This document shows positions 24,434 to 37,200 of a DNA stretch of 64,000 bases, piece after piece (the first letter of the stretch is position 1; every line of letters starts with the position of its first letter). The stretch comes from Haliotis asinina (lineage: Eukaryota > Mollusca > Gastropoda > Lepetellida > Haliotidae): contig NC_090282.1 of assembly GCF_037392515.1 (NCBI RefSeq), positions 34,027,054 through 34,091,053 of the forward strand. The letters run 5' to 3'. The notes beneath the pieces are model-generated. The model had not been told where the DNA came from. It searched no databases and saw only the letters and a list, made by a program, of their open reading frames with translations. The translations under genes were made by a program, and so were the position numbers.

Positions 24434-24843
24434 ACAAATTACCTATCTGTATCGATCGCATTTCCATCCACCGCCTTCGACCTGATTCACAACAACGATA
24501 ACGACCCAGTTCAGGACAGTCTGAATGAATATCATGCGTTCGCTATAACAGACACGGATGACCTACTGTCCCAGGGAAAGACCCCAGGTTCAAATGAAGG
24601 ACTGCGCAGCCGTATCTGGGGACAATGTGCTTACAATGAATGGTCAACACCGCTGTTCAAACACGTCCCTCGTATAGAGTACACAAAGAACGTGTCGCCA
24701 TGCCAGACATACGTAATGCATTCAGCCAATGATGTATCGCCATATTGTGAATCTAAACATTGTTATTTTATTTTACAAAAGGTGATCATGGCAACAGTGA
24801 GTGTACTGTATATGTCAGTTCGGTATACTTTCATTTATCAATA
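24434..24843 (+). other. Open frame of about 135 codons without an early ATG, unknown
   Basis: Stop-to-stop frame with protein-like composition (for example FDLIHNNDNDPVQD, GLRSRIWGQCAYNEW). No family is recognised. The paralogous DNA at about 32770-32960 does not keep the frame, which argues against coding. It could be a fragment of an old exon or element just upstream of gene B. Confidence 0.2.
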
Positions 24844-25017
24844 ACCACGCGAGAAAAAATGCTTCAATTCCTCACTGATAAAATTGCTTCACTATGTGAA
24901 CATAAACGGTATTTGTACAAGTCTTTATAGGAGTCATCATTTCATCAACAAACGTCAGTATGAAAATGTGTCATTTCGTAATGTGTATAGTTCGTATACG
25001 TACACATACATAACCTC

Positions 25018-25073
25018 CCGCACGCACGCACGCACGCACGCCCGAACGCACACACACACACACACACACACAC
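25018..25073. repeat. (CGCA)n(CA)n microsatellite
   Basis: CGCA copies followed by a CA run, about 300 bp upstream of the gene B promoter. The matching place in the duplicate (about 33625-33650) has only short remnants. Confidence 0.9.
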
Positions 25074-25349
25074 TTGTAGCATAAGTACAAACGTGTAATA
25101 GAATGATCTAAAAGAAATACCCACTGTCACTTAATTCTCAACACTTCTCTTGTCATGAACCAATGATAACCAGATATAGAATAACATTTCACGCTCCAGA
25201 TGTAAAGTATGTCCCAGTTTCAGTACAGGTGTCCTGGCGATTGCAAAATATCTATTCACTCGAAACCTCCCTTAATGACGCTTCTGGTATTTCGCAATAT
25301 CTGGGACGCACCATTTACCTGCCCGTCCGACCTACTTTTCGAGTGGGCT

Positions 25350-25357
25350 TATAAATA
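25350..25357 (+). promoter_or_regulatory. TATA box of gene B
   Basis: TATAAATA in GGGCTTATAAATAGGG lies 83 bases before the ATG at 25441. An initiator-like TCACTC follows at 25371. The position fits a start near 25375-25382 and a short 5' leader. In the duplicated copy the same site reads TACAAATG (34170-34177). Confidence 0.6.
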
Positions 25358-25440
25358 GGGCTGTTCCGACTCACTCTCGACCCGTCTAGTTGAGTGTTCT
25401 TCGTGGCCAATAATCTGTGTTTCCAGGTGTGTGGTGGAGG

Positions 25441-25507
25441 ATGGATGTGCTTTTAAGCAGTGTGCTTCTGACATTTGTTTGTCTCTTCTGTGGAATACGA
25501 ACAGCAG
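25441..25507 (+). other. Gene B exon 1: signal peptide
   Basis: ATG at 25441 begins MDVLLSSVLLTFVCLFCGIR followed by TA: a short n-region, a hydrophobic core and likely cleavage near TADA-QC after joining exon 2. The exon ends in phase 1 at GCAG|GTAGGT. A decayed copy lies at 34263. Confidence 0.75.
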
Positions 25508-27619
25508 GTAGGTGTCAGTGTTATATTGCCCACAGCACATGTATTTGAATGTTCTGTGATATGATTGTTACGATTTTGTGATTGGGTTATTCAGGCGTCT
25601 CGTTTGCTACAAACAAATGCCAAGCATTTCTCAACGATTCTCTCCTTCATTAATTATTGAGGTACCTATTTACGTTATGCTGCTTGAACGTAGACTTCTT
25701 GGTCTATCTACAGTGACCCCAGTCTGTTTGTAGCTCTGAATAAGTCTTATAACCGTGATATGGTGGCATCTGAGGGCATTGGACATCTAAACCACTGTCA
25801 TTGGTTTATTTCGGCATGATCGAAAATAATACGATTTAACTCCTCTGAAATTATTGTATGTTTACTTGTTACTTATACATCAACTCGATGCGCAAATGTG
25901 AACGTGTCACAACAACGGAACAGAAACAGGTTAAGATTCTGTTTTTACATCCACCGACACGTTTGTCCCCACTGATACACAATGTACTATCGCCAACAGT
26001 TTCCATATTTATGCGAAGCCAATTACTACAGTCACGTAGCATAAGGAATCTGTTAACAACCAGTGTTGTAGTCAGACATAGACATAGTTACTGTCATTGT
26101 ATTTTGTCAGCAACTCCGTGTATACGGTAGTAGTGAAAATACCATAGGCCAAAATTACCTATACACATACCATAGCAGTGAGTACAACAGAAATAAACAT
26201 ATCTTAGAAAATAGCACATCTATATTGTATAGCATTTTATTTTGTGAGAAGACCTTCTGATTGATATTCGTTTTCTGTCTCATAGCAAGTGCAATATTCA
26301 CACAACCGGTTTTCCATGTATATCCTTAACTGTTTCATTTTTTGCATCGGATTGAGATCGTGAGATCTGAAACAGGACAGTGCTGTTAGGAACGTTATGC
26401 AACTATGTTTTCAGTCAATGATTTAAATAAAAAGTAATGATTTTAATAACCTTGCTTAAATATACATAATTATATCGTAGTCCTTGTCTTCGAATATAAA
26501 TGAAATGACCCAATGAAATTTATTCCCCACTCAGGAGGTCAGAGACCTACATTACAGAAATACAACTTGATGTATAACAAGTGGTCAGTTAGTAGAATGT
26601 TTAAGAATGTGATTTTTTCTGGATGTGGTAGCGTGATCCAGGTATATATATACTTGCTACTTATAAAATATGAGTCAATAGTCTGTGCACACATAACGAC
26701 GGTATGTATATTAGCCATTACAACTGCTGACACCATCCACAAATACTAAATAAGGCAACACACTGATAAGACGCATAACAAATAACAAATCTTTTAAATA
26801 TGGAGAATATTTTGTACATATCGGAGTTAAACCTTAAGCGTGTGTGTGTGGGGGGGGGGGGGGCGGATTTAGAACATTCACGTATTCATGCAATATCTGG
26901 TTGGGGGACACAAGCTTCAACACTGCGTACCAATAAGTCTAACCTTACCCGCCGTTTTCAATGAATACTCTAGACACGTAGCTATCCCACCACCCTATTG
27001 AATAGTGAACACACCAAGTGTTCAGGTGAAACTTCACAACTGTATATTTTTCCACTGTTTTAATGAATCTCCCAAACTATTCATCTTCCTCCCACATTCA
27101 ATGGTACCTGCGGAAGATAATATTCCGTGTCTCCATACTAACCTGCTAGTTGTTGACAGACAATGTATGTTATACATGCATGTGGCTGATGTATTTCAAT
27201 TCCAATAATCATGCAAAAACTCGATGGAGATTGACATGCATTATGGTTTGGACCGTTCGTAATGAGCGAAACAGTCATTGTAATTTACAAGGAGTGAAAA
27301 ATCAGAAAGCACTGCAAATATATAAACTAATCAGCCCATATTTTCCAGAACATTGAATTATGGGGATTGTAATTTTATGTACACAAACAGGAATGACATG
27401 GACATGCAAGTAAGTAGTGCTAGGTAGGTTGTAGGTAGGTATCTCTGATTGGTAAACTATCTTATCATAAAGGTTTGTGAAAACACTAATGATGGAAATT
27501 CAATGCCGGCATCAATAAGATAAAGGTTACAGGTATTACAAACGGAGGGAAATTGTCAGAACGAGAAATATAGTTCTGTAAACGATAGAATGAAGGCACT
27601 GTATCGTAAGAAAGCAACA

Positions 27620-27659
<40 letters not shown>

Positions 27660-30600
27660 GTGTTAATGGTACTCGTCTTCAATTACATTCAGATTACACA
27701 TTTCACATCCTATGTTCTTTTATAAAACCTAAATACGGGCGGGAGTCCTATTTTTCATTTTCTCACATTTAAACCAGAGCGATACGGTTTTCCTTCCACT
27801 TTTCATTCCTCTTTTGCATGGGCATATCTTTAAGCCTTTTTGTAATTGATAACAAGAGTAATGAGTGAGACTGTAAACCCTGTTCATGCCATGAATTACC
27901 AAATCCATTCAGAAATACTGATTCTTTCAGGTTTCTCACCGAAATCCTTTCCCCCATTTCTGTCATAGATATTCATGATATTATAACATTTGTTCGGAAA
28001 TATGTTTGGAACCACACTCAATAAGTTTAACCAGTACTTAATATCAATTTGCTTCAATATTTCAGGGAAATCTACCACACTTGCCATATGCTGCTGAATT
28101 ACATGTATTGCAACATATTTCTTCCCGTCAGATAAAAAAGACTGCATAAAAATTTGAATGTGTCTCGGGCACATGTTTTTCAAAAGTGCCGAGGGCAGTA
28201 GTAATTTTTTCAATTTTTGAGACAAAAAAAAACTGTAGCGAGAGAGGAACACGTTTTTATTTTTTCTCTCAAAAATACAGCTTGGAAAGTTTAGCATGTG
28301 TTAATGAGTAGTAGATTCAGTTACACTCATTGTTACAGACGTTCATTCCTACAGTGGATGATCTGCACGCGGCAAAGTCATTTTTTTTCAAATGGAAATA
28401 AAAAAAAGTGTTACGCGCACAAATAAAAGTCACGCGCCGATGCCCGAGAAACATTTCACATTTTTTATTTAGCCTAAACTGTTCTTACGGCGAAAGAAGC
28501 TTTCCCTAGATGTCCACGCTATGCCAAAGTATAGGACACATTTCACCATAAAGCAAACTTGAAAGAATTGTATGATAAGTCAAGGCTTATACAAATATTT
28601 AATAATCACTAATAATTCTTTATACTTGTAATGACTGGAGTAGAATGCAATTTAGAAGTTAGAAAGTGGAAGACCAAATTCTATTTTATTTCAAGTCTTA
28701 TACAGCAGTAATTATTATATTTTTGGCTTGCGGTGTTGCTTTCTTACGATACAGTGCCTTCATTCTATCGTTTACAGAACTATATTTCTCGTTCTGATAA
28801 TTTCCCTCCGTTTGTAATAACTGTAACCTTTATCTTATTGATGCCGGCATTCAATTTCCACTGTTGTGAGGTTTCACCTGTACACTTGGTGTGTTCACTA
28901 TTCAATAGGGTGGTGGGATAGCTAAGTGTCTAGAGTATTCACTGAAAACGACGGGTAAGGTTAGACTTATTGGTACGTAGTGTTGAAGCTTGTGTCCCCC
29001 AACCAGATATTGCATGAATACGTGAATGTTCTAAATCCCCCCCCCCCCCACACACACACACACGCTTAAGGTTGAACTCCGACGTGTGCAAGACATTCTG
29101 CATATTTAAAAGATTTGTTATGCGTCTTATCAGTGTGTTGCCTTATTTAGTATTGCTGATGGTGTCAGCAGTTGTAATGGCTAATATACATACCGTCGTT
29201 ATGTGTGCACAGACTGTTGACTCATGTTTTATAAGTAACAAGATATGCCATGCTCCTAACAAAGACCGAGGCTACTAATCTTCATAAAGCACAATCTCCA
29301 TATCAAAATAGTATACCAACGTCATTGTTACCATGCCAAAAGCACTTGTGCCTTCATTATGCATGCAGATCATGGCGCTGTACCATGTGTTTGATAAACC
29401 ATAGTGTTGTTTTTTTTTAAAAAAGCTGATGCAATACTAGTATTTTTCCACTGGTGAAGATGAGAAATCAATATGTGTCATCCTTCTTTAAGATAGACAG
29501 TTGATTTAAACGTTGATCTAAATGATTCAGAATGTCATCCAGAAGGGTATACAATCTGCATGCAGGTGAAGGCCTATACAATAAACGTTTGATGCTGTTC
29601 TGTTGTGATTGTTTTGACTGGTTCGGATCGGTGACATGATATTCGCGAAATCGTGAGGTTCCTTGTAATTGTGACGGGATCCACCGTTACGTCACGTTAA
29701 ACTCATTCTTATGAGAACACCTGGTGTCATCACCTTTGATTGTTATCCGCAGACATATGTTTATGCTGTATCCAAAGTCACTTAGTGGAGATTGTATCTG
29801 ATTATGGGGAAAGTAATATTTCTTTCAGTTTGGTGTGGATCCTTAAGCTTGCTCATTATTGATGTCACTGATTTGCCTCCTTGAAAATAGGACATGTATA
29901 AAATGCCGTGGTTCTCTGAGCCAACTGATTAAACAACTCGTTCACTTCATTCTCATCGCATTTCCAGCGGCCTGTATTTAGCAGAGATGACTATTTCTTA
30001 CACGTTGAAAGTAATGTATTTAGTTTCAAGTATCGGTTTCACTGATACCTGGAATTAGTAAGACATTTTGAATCGTATCCCATGCATGCCGAATAAATAT
30101 TGCTTTGACAAACATTTAATTTGATGATATAAAAACAATATAAGCGAAACGGGGATACTAACTGATCGTTATCTAACATAAGTTAAAGTTGTTTAAATAT
30201 TACAACAGTCAAATCCTTAAAGTGATAACACCTGTTGTAAATGTCCAGAAGTCAATTGTCTCCAGCGAAACAAACAATAGCGCAAGTAAATCAGTTTTAT
30301 TGCAACATTTTGAACAACAGGGATGTAACCAACGTTCTTAATTAACCCTTGTTGTCAAATTTCAAGGTCTGTTCAGTGGTGTTATGTAGAGAATTATACC
30401 ACTTTCGCGAACGACGCCTGCGCCTGTTCTTGATTGAGAGACTGGATAGGTCAATTATGCAGACAGATGGTTCAATACAACCCAAGTCCTTGTACCGACA
30501 TCAGCCAGTGCTTCTGCTTGTTGATCAGCTACAACATTTTGATGAAGAGGAGAACAAATATGAAACGATATCGACAAATATGAAAGAACGCATATTACTA

Positions 30601-31227
30601 GGATTTTCTGTCATACTGTCACTGGCACTGGTCACAAAATCTGGAACCTAAAATTCATATAAAATCCACTGTAATGGGTGATTTCAGATTTACAGCAAAA
30701 CGCATTAGGCATGTGGGAAGCGTGTTTGAGTTAGTGGTGAATAATCCATTTGGAAAGTACTAATTGGTTGTAAAACCTCAGAAGAGGCAATGAAATGCAA
30801 TGCACAAAACAACTGTGTAGAATGTAATTGTTTACAAGTAATATGTTTCTAATGGTTGATGTTCATGTAAATGGTTCAAATGTTCAATGACGTGTACAGC
30901 TGTAGAGATTGTGGCTAGTATTGCCATACACACCCGTGTCGTCGTCAGGGGAATATCTACATACATACCCGGCACATACTCGTACATACCCGACCTTGTG
31001 TTGAGACCGTACACAATAGTTCATTTGATCTGTTTAGCTTATCTAATGTTAAGTTTGTTAAGAATGAGTCTCGCGTACTTAAAGAGTTAAAGAGTTAAAG
31101 GGTGTGAGTGTTGTAGCGATTGGGGGCTTGTTGGTAGGAGATACACCCGAAAATAACTATGAAAAATCAGACCTGACTTCAGAGACGTTACATTCCAAAT
31201 GCTTGTTGATGCTGATGCTGATGTTGA

Positions 31228-31289
<62 letters not shown>

Positions 31290-34200
31290 ACTATGACAGT
31301 CTAATGCATTTTCTGAACCTGAAGGTGTGGTCTGAGATAAAAACTTGAATATAATAAGCTTGTTAGACTCATAGATCATTATTACATAGGTTTTCAAGAA
31401 CAATAATTAATTGGTTTGATGAGATATATATAGTTGTCGATTCTCAGAAATACATGATTACCCATTCCCATGTTCACCAGAATTATTGGTTTCAAGAGTA
31501 GAATCAATACTTAAAGTAAAATCAATATTTATAAACATATGAACTGGCCTCTTGTTGGAAAGGAAACTTATATCAAAGTCTTAAACAATTTATGCTTTGA
31601 AAACAACCTTTTCCCTTCCCCAAAGAGTGCTTATTCCAATTCTCAGATTTAAGTCATCACATCATACTGATCGAAACAGGACCCTGATACAACATCCTTA
31701 GAGAAAGCAGACTCTGGTAACTTTGTGATTATCCTTCTGTTGGGAACGAATTCCATTACCTTTTCAAATATGAAACTCTCCTTCAACAGCGGAGGATGCA
31801 TATCCCAGGTTATATCTCTGAATGACTTTAATTTCAATAAAGAAAAGAAAAGATCGCTATTTTTAAAAGACTTTGTCAGATGTATTGAAATTGTACTTTA
31901 ATGAATTGTGCTATAATAATAATGCATTTACCTAGTATTCAGCACCCTGACTGTATATTTGCGTTTATTTGTATATTATAGTGCTTTTATATGCCACTGT
32001 GCGTGGGTTTAGTTAGAGAGAATATAATTTCCTGTTGGGAAGTTCTGAGGTTATCAGAACTTAGACAAGAATGGGATGTACAACAAAAGGTGTTAACATC
32101 AATCAAAGCGCCAAACAGCATCGCCTTCATTTGCAAATTTTATATGAAATGTAAATATAAGGGACTTGGCATAAACTGGTTATCTTTCATTCAACATAAA
32201 TTCAGACCCTTGGTGTGAACCATTTTATACACCCTCATCTGCCTGTCAATAAGGTTTTCTTTCTTTTCTCTTCACACAGAGCCAATAGTAGAAACACAAG
32301 TGCAAAGTCCCAAGGCATACTGACAACACACGAGCGAGAATGACCACATGTGAGTGAGGTGTTTAAAGTGGGTGTATATATACATACAAGGAATGATGGA
32401 TGAAATGGATAGGAAAATACATAAATTACCTATTTACTGATGTGATAAAATGATAATACCTGAATGACTTTGCAGAAATCAACAAGACACGTGTGATGTT
32501 AACAAAACTAGAAACAAACATTAAGGCCTATCTGATCTAACCCGGGAACAAAAGATTGTTTTCAAGTTCAAATTAAGCATAACGTAGGCTAAAACAGCCT
32601 TTGGTTTCTTTGTTAAATCTGCTGTTAGGCCTTTTCTGATGCTTCAACTAATCAAAATGACCGAACTGGTAAACGGGTTATAAACTTAAATAACGACTTA
32701 GTGCATGACTCTACATTATGCGTTTGTTAACCAGGTTGAAATGTAGGGATGGGCAAATGATTAAGGCAGCCTGTTCAAACACAGTTCATAATGTACCACC
32801 CAGAGAACGTCTCCCTATGCGAGCCATAATATAGTCTACCAATCATGACGTATTGTCATATTGTGCATGGAAACAGTGGTTTTTTAATACCATTTTTCAA
32901 ACGGGTGACCACGGCAACAGCATGTCTACCATATACATTGTATGTCAGCTATTCTTGCATTTATCAATAACCACACATGAACATCATGTGAAATGTTTAA
33001 CTTCCCCTGACAAAGATTCAGACGTCGGCATCTCCACTATCACTGCTTGTGGTCTAAACATATATATCATATTTTCCGTTTGGTTGAGCAAAAACAAAGG
33101 TATTTTGGCCAAAAGTTTAATTTTAGATTCAGGTATTTCCATGGTCTAGCGTCATTCATAACCCTCAAACTAGCAGTTACCTTCCACAAATTTACCCACT
33201 CAACTGTAATTCAAGGAGGCAAGTGAGACTGCCTCAACTTTTCGCACATAAATCTATGTTTTAAGATTCAAAGTGACAACGCAACTCACCACAAGGCTCT
33301 TAGACAAAGAAATGATTTCAACTTTCCAGTAGACAACTTTCATTTCACGTCAAGAGATATTCCAACAGCTCCATACTTCAGTTTTCATATTTTGCAACGT
33401 TTGAGGTAGTTGAACATTCTCCCTTTACGAAGGTTTTATGCGACTCAGAAGATGTCCGATCTAGAAGCAGTATTGGATGCATCATTAAACTCTTTCAGAA
33501 ATAAAGTGGTAGACACATTGCAAAATTTAATGCATCATCAAAAATAATTTTTTATGTTGATGTTGACCTATATTGTGCGTTGCCAATTTTGTTCATGCGG
33601 GCAAGTGAATAGCAATTGCACATGTTTATGATGACGGACGGACACACGCAGGCACAACCTTCTAGCAGAAGCACACGTCCGTTAGTGGACAACATAATAG
33701 CAGGACCTAAACGAATAATACATTCTTGCACCTAAGCCTCCACATTTTTCTTGTCGTGAACTGAGGATAACTTTTCAATGATTTAATAACTTTCCCTGCT
33801 TGTGCACAGCATAACATATCATACACCAGATATCATCTGCAGAAAAAAATAACATATTGCACAAGTGTGTCCCTCTGGAAGACAGGTGTAATGGGGAATA
33901 TAAAGATCAGGGCCTTCTTTCACACAGGACTAAGGTGATCGGAAGTCGTTAAGGTAACTGTCGTGCAATGTTAAAGAATGAGAGTTAAGGTTAAAATTAG
34001 TAAAGATTGCTTCGTAAAAGGAGACCCTGTTCATTAGAAACCTTATTCAAGACGTCTGTGGTCTTTTGCAATATCAGTGACCTGTTCATCCACGTACCAT
34101 TATTCACCTGCACAACATTGTGCAACACAGCTATTTTCCTCCAAGCCCGACCTGCTTTTCGAGTGGGCTTACAAATGGAGTTGTTTAAACGTGACTAGTA

Positions 34201-37200
34201 GGTATTCCGACTTTTTGAGTGTAATATGTGGCCAATAATCTGTTTTAAGTACGTGGTGAAGGATGGATGTGCTTTAAAGCTGTGTAGCAGGCGTCCCAGG
34301 GGAATTAATGTCTGTTTACTTGTTATTTATGCATTAGCTTCATATGAAAGTTTCGAGTTTTCTTATCAGAATATTATAAGAACTACATGCGAACGGTGAC
34401 AGTTATATTAACAGTTTTGATTAAGCTTTTAAGCTTACCATGTATGTAAGACTACATATATTGTTACCCTTGTCTTAGATCATATGTGAAATGATCTCAT
34501 ATAGTCACACGTTGTTCTCACTAAAGGAAATAATACCCTAAAGACAGACGTATGTTTTGGCATACAAAACCCAGTTATTTTCACCCTCTCTGTTGTGCCA
34601 CCGTTTTCTAAACCCCATAATTCAGCATCATAAAGCAAAATCTTACGAATGTTAAAGTCGAAAATCTGGGGAAAAGTGTTAAACCTAATGATTCCAATGG
34701 AATAGGTTTCCATACGTTTTGTAAAACAGCAATTATAAACTGTTGCGCTTGCTGTGTGACTTTGTTACGATGTAACAGCGCTTCCGATGTTTACAGAACC
34801 CGATTTCTGGTTTGGTTAATTTCCCTCCGTTTGTAATAATCATAACCTTTAGTGATATTGACATTCAGTTTGCACAAACCTTTACAGCATGATACTTTGC
34901 CAGTTAGAGATAGATACAAACCCAGCCCCACACATACACGTGCATACACGAATATTGCACTAATATTAATGTTCTATATCCTACTCACACTCAATTTATG
35001 TTGCATTCAGGTACATACATATGTACAAGAGATTCTCTTTAAGGATACGGCTTCTTATATGCTGGGATGATAGTTTGTTGTAGTTTTGCTGATTGCGTCT
35101 ATAAATGCTGTCGCCACGTGTGCACAAGCTATTAACTCATGTTTTTATAAGTAACAAGACAAGTTCCTTCATTAAGCACTCTACCTACAATCTCCACATA
35201 AAAAAAACATACCAACGCCACTGTAACCGTGACAACAAAATCATTCGGGAAATCGTGCAGTTCCATGTATTTGTGTCGGGAGCAGGGTAAGCTTGCTTTT
35301 AAGAGAACGTCAGCTGTCATCACCTTTGTTATCCATAGACAAATGCTTCATATTCTATATTCGAAATCACACAGTGGGAATTATTTATGACTATGGAAAA
35401 GATTCTACCATACTGGTGTGGATTCTGGCCTTGCTTATTTTTTCAGTCACATTTACAGGCTGCCGTAATGCATCAGGAATATCCTGCCTAACTCACTTAA
35501 TCACTTCATCCTCTTCGTATTTCCAGCAGCTTGTCACTGGATTGTCTGGTCCAAAGTCGATTACATACAAACCGCCGCCATATATCTGGAATAGTGCAGA
35601 GTGCGGCGTAAAACTCACTCACCCACTCTTCAATCTGTATTCAGCTGAGGAATGGCATGTACATGTGCAGTACCAGTTACTTGTCTAAAACTGTTTTCTT
35701 TTCATGTAGATGCACAGTGCTATGAAACCCTGAATGCAACGGACATTCCCCAGATTTTCACCTCGCCAGGATACCCCTTGAAATATCCTGCGTGAGTATG
35801 TCAAATATCTAACGATAGTAACTTGTACCAGTACCTGGAAATCACCAAGATAAAATGTGTTCCAAATTCGTACATTTTCTACAGTCAGAAAAGGTTGTCA
35901 GTAATGGGACATAATGGGTGGACATTCTGAACCTGAAGAAAAACAAGACTTGCTTCAGCACAGAAAGACCTGGCCGAAAGGGGAAATAGTTTGGTTCAGG
36001 GACTGTGAATGTGATATACACTACGTTGCGACATACATGGGATATTGTCAATTAAGCAGACGCTATTTCATCTGTAAGGTCAATATTTTCACAAGTACGA
36101 TACTAATCTACGTCACTTTCATGTCAAGTCTTGCGTTTATTCTTCCAATAACAGGATGATAGTTGTTTGCTGAAAAATAATAGAAAAAATAAACGAAAAA
36201 ATATCAACACCAAGAGGTCATTCTTTCGTTTGACGTTATTTTAATTATCAAGGTTCGTGGTGACACATGTTTGCCCTACACATTCTAAATGTATCGTATC
36301 CTATGGGTGAGACAATTTATGTCAGAACTCTTACTCCACTATTGGAAAAACAACATGTGGGACAGTTTGGATCAATAGCTAAGTGAAAGGCCCACGTACG
36401 GTTCTCGGATAAAGTGGAAGGTTGACATAAAAAGATTATGGTTGATCGTGTAAAACCATTTTGTTTGCAGAAACCTCCAGTGCACATGGCATATTCGCGC
36501 AACAGATCCAAGTCAGGTGGTTGTCTTGGAAACATTGGACTCCATGATCCATGCTACGATTGATTGCGATAAAGACACTGCTGCCTTGTTTGAAGGTAAG
36601 ATAAATCACACAGAGTAATATGAATAGTCACGACGTCAGCTGTCTGAGGACTGCTTTGATGCCTCTTTAGGAGACAAAATATTGTTGCTGCATTCGTGAA
36701 TGAAATAGTTATGATACATAGATTTTAAGCATGATTGATAACGATTGATATTATTTGACATTAACAAGGTACATTTGTTGAAAATTTCTTTGCTTCATAT
36801 TTTAAGTCATTGTCGTCACGTATTTGTAGGCCCGTTTTATCAAGGTGTTTACACTGTGTTTCATGATTCCAGAAATGTGGGATACGTGCGTGTTAGCAGA
36901 TCGTGGGTTGGCCTTAGCAATGGTGTCTCGTTGATAAGCGCCATATACTTTCTGTCTCCCTCTGTTTAAGCACACTGACATTATATTAGTATTGACATAT
37001 TTTCCAAAGTCCTCAGTTACTATCGACATGGACGTGACCTGTTGTATGATCAAAATTACTTCATGGACAGTTAAATGCATGTAGTGTAGGACGAAACTTT
37101 AGTCACTTCTGATGTAAAGAGTTACCCACTGACAATGCGTCTATTTATTCCTACAGGTCCAGTTGCTACTGAGGCGAGGCTGGTACGCAAATGGTGTAGT

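Larger units (their letters stand above)
24640..29980 (+). repeat. Segmental duplication, copy 1 (promoter, exon 1 and intron 1 of gene B)
   Basis: Blocks collinear with copy 2: 24650-24860, 25110-25240, 25320-25480, 25855-25900, 26460-26510, 28727-28860, 29210-29320, 29640-29985. Examples: GACCT[AG]CTTTTCGAGTGGGCTTA around the TATA site, TAATTTCCCTCCGTTTGTAATAA, and TTTTATAAGTAACAAGA. Copy 1 is longer because of the inverted repeat and other insertions. This copy keeps the working TATA box and signal-peptide exon. Confidence 0.8.
32760..35535 (+). repeat. Segmental duplication, copy 2 (decayed)
   Basis: Direct-orientation paralogue of 24640-29980, about 8.8 kb downstream at exon 1 and ending just before CUB exon B1a (35710). 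Many small differences and indels are visible, so the duplication is not recent. It ends near a truncated SINE copy at 35526. Confidence 0.8.

Noticed and set aside
30349-30651. 100-codon frame as a gene inside gene B intron 1
   Set aside because: No domain, and part of its DNA recurs at about 43215-43250, pointing to repeat origin.
31188-31403. Poly-Gln/His or poly-Leu protein
   Set aside because: It is a GCT/GAT trinucleotide tract in intron 1 of gene B, with no flanking coding evidence.
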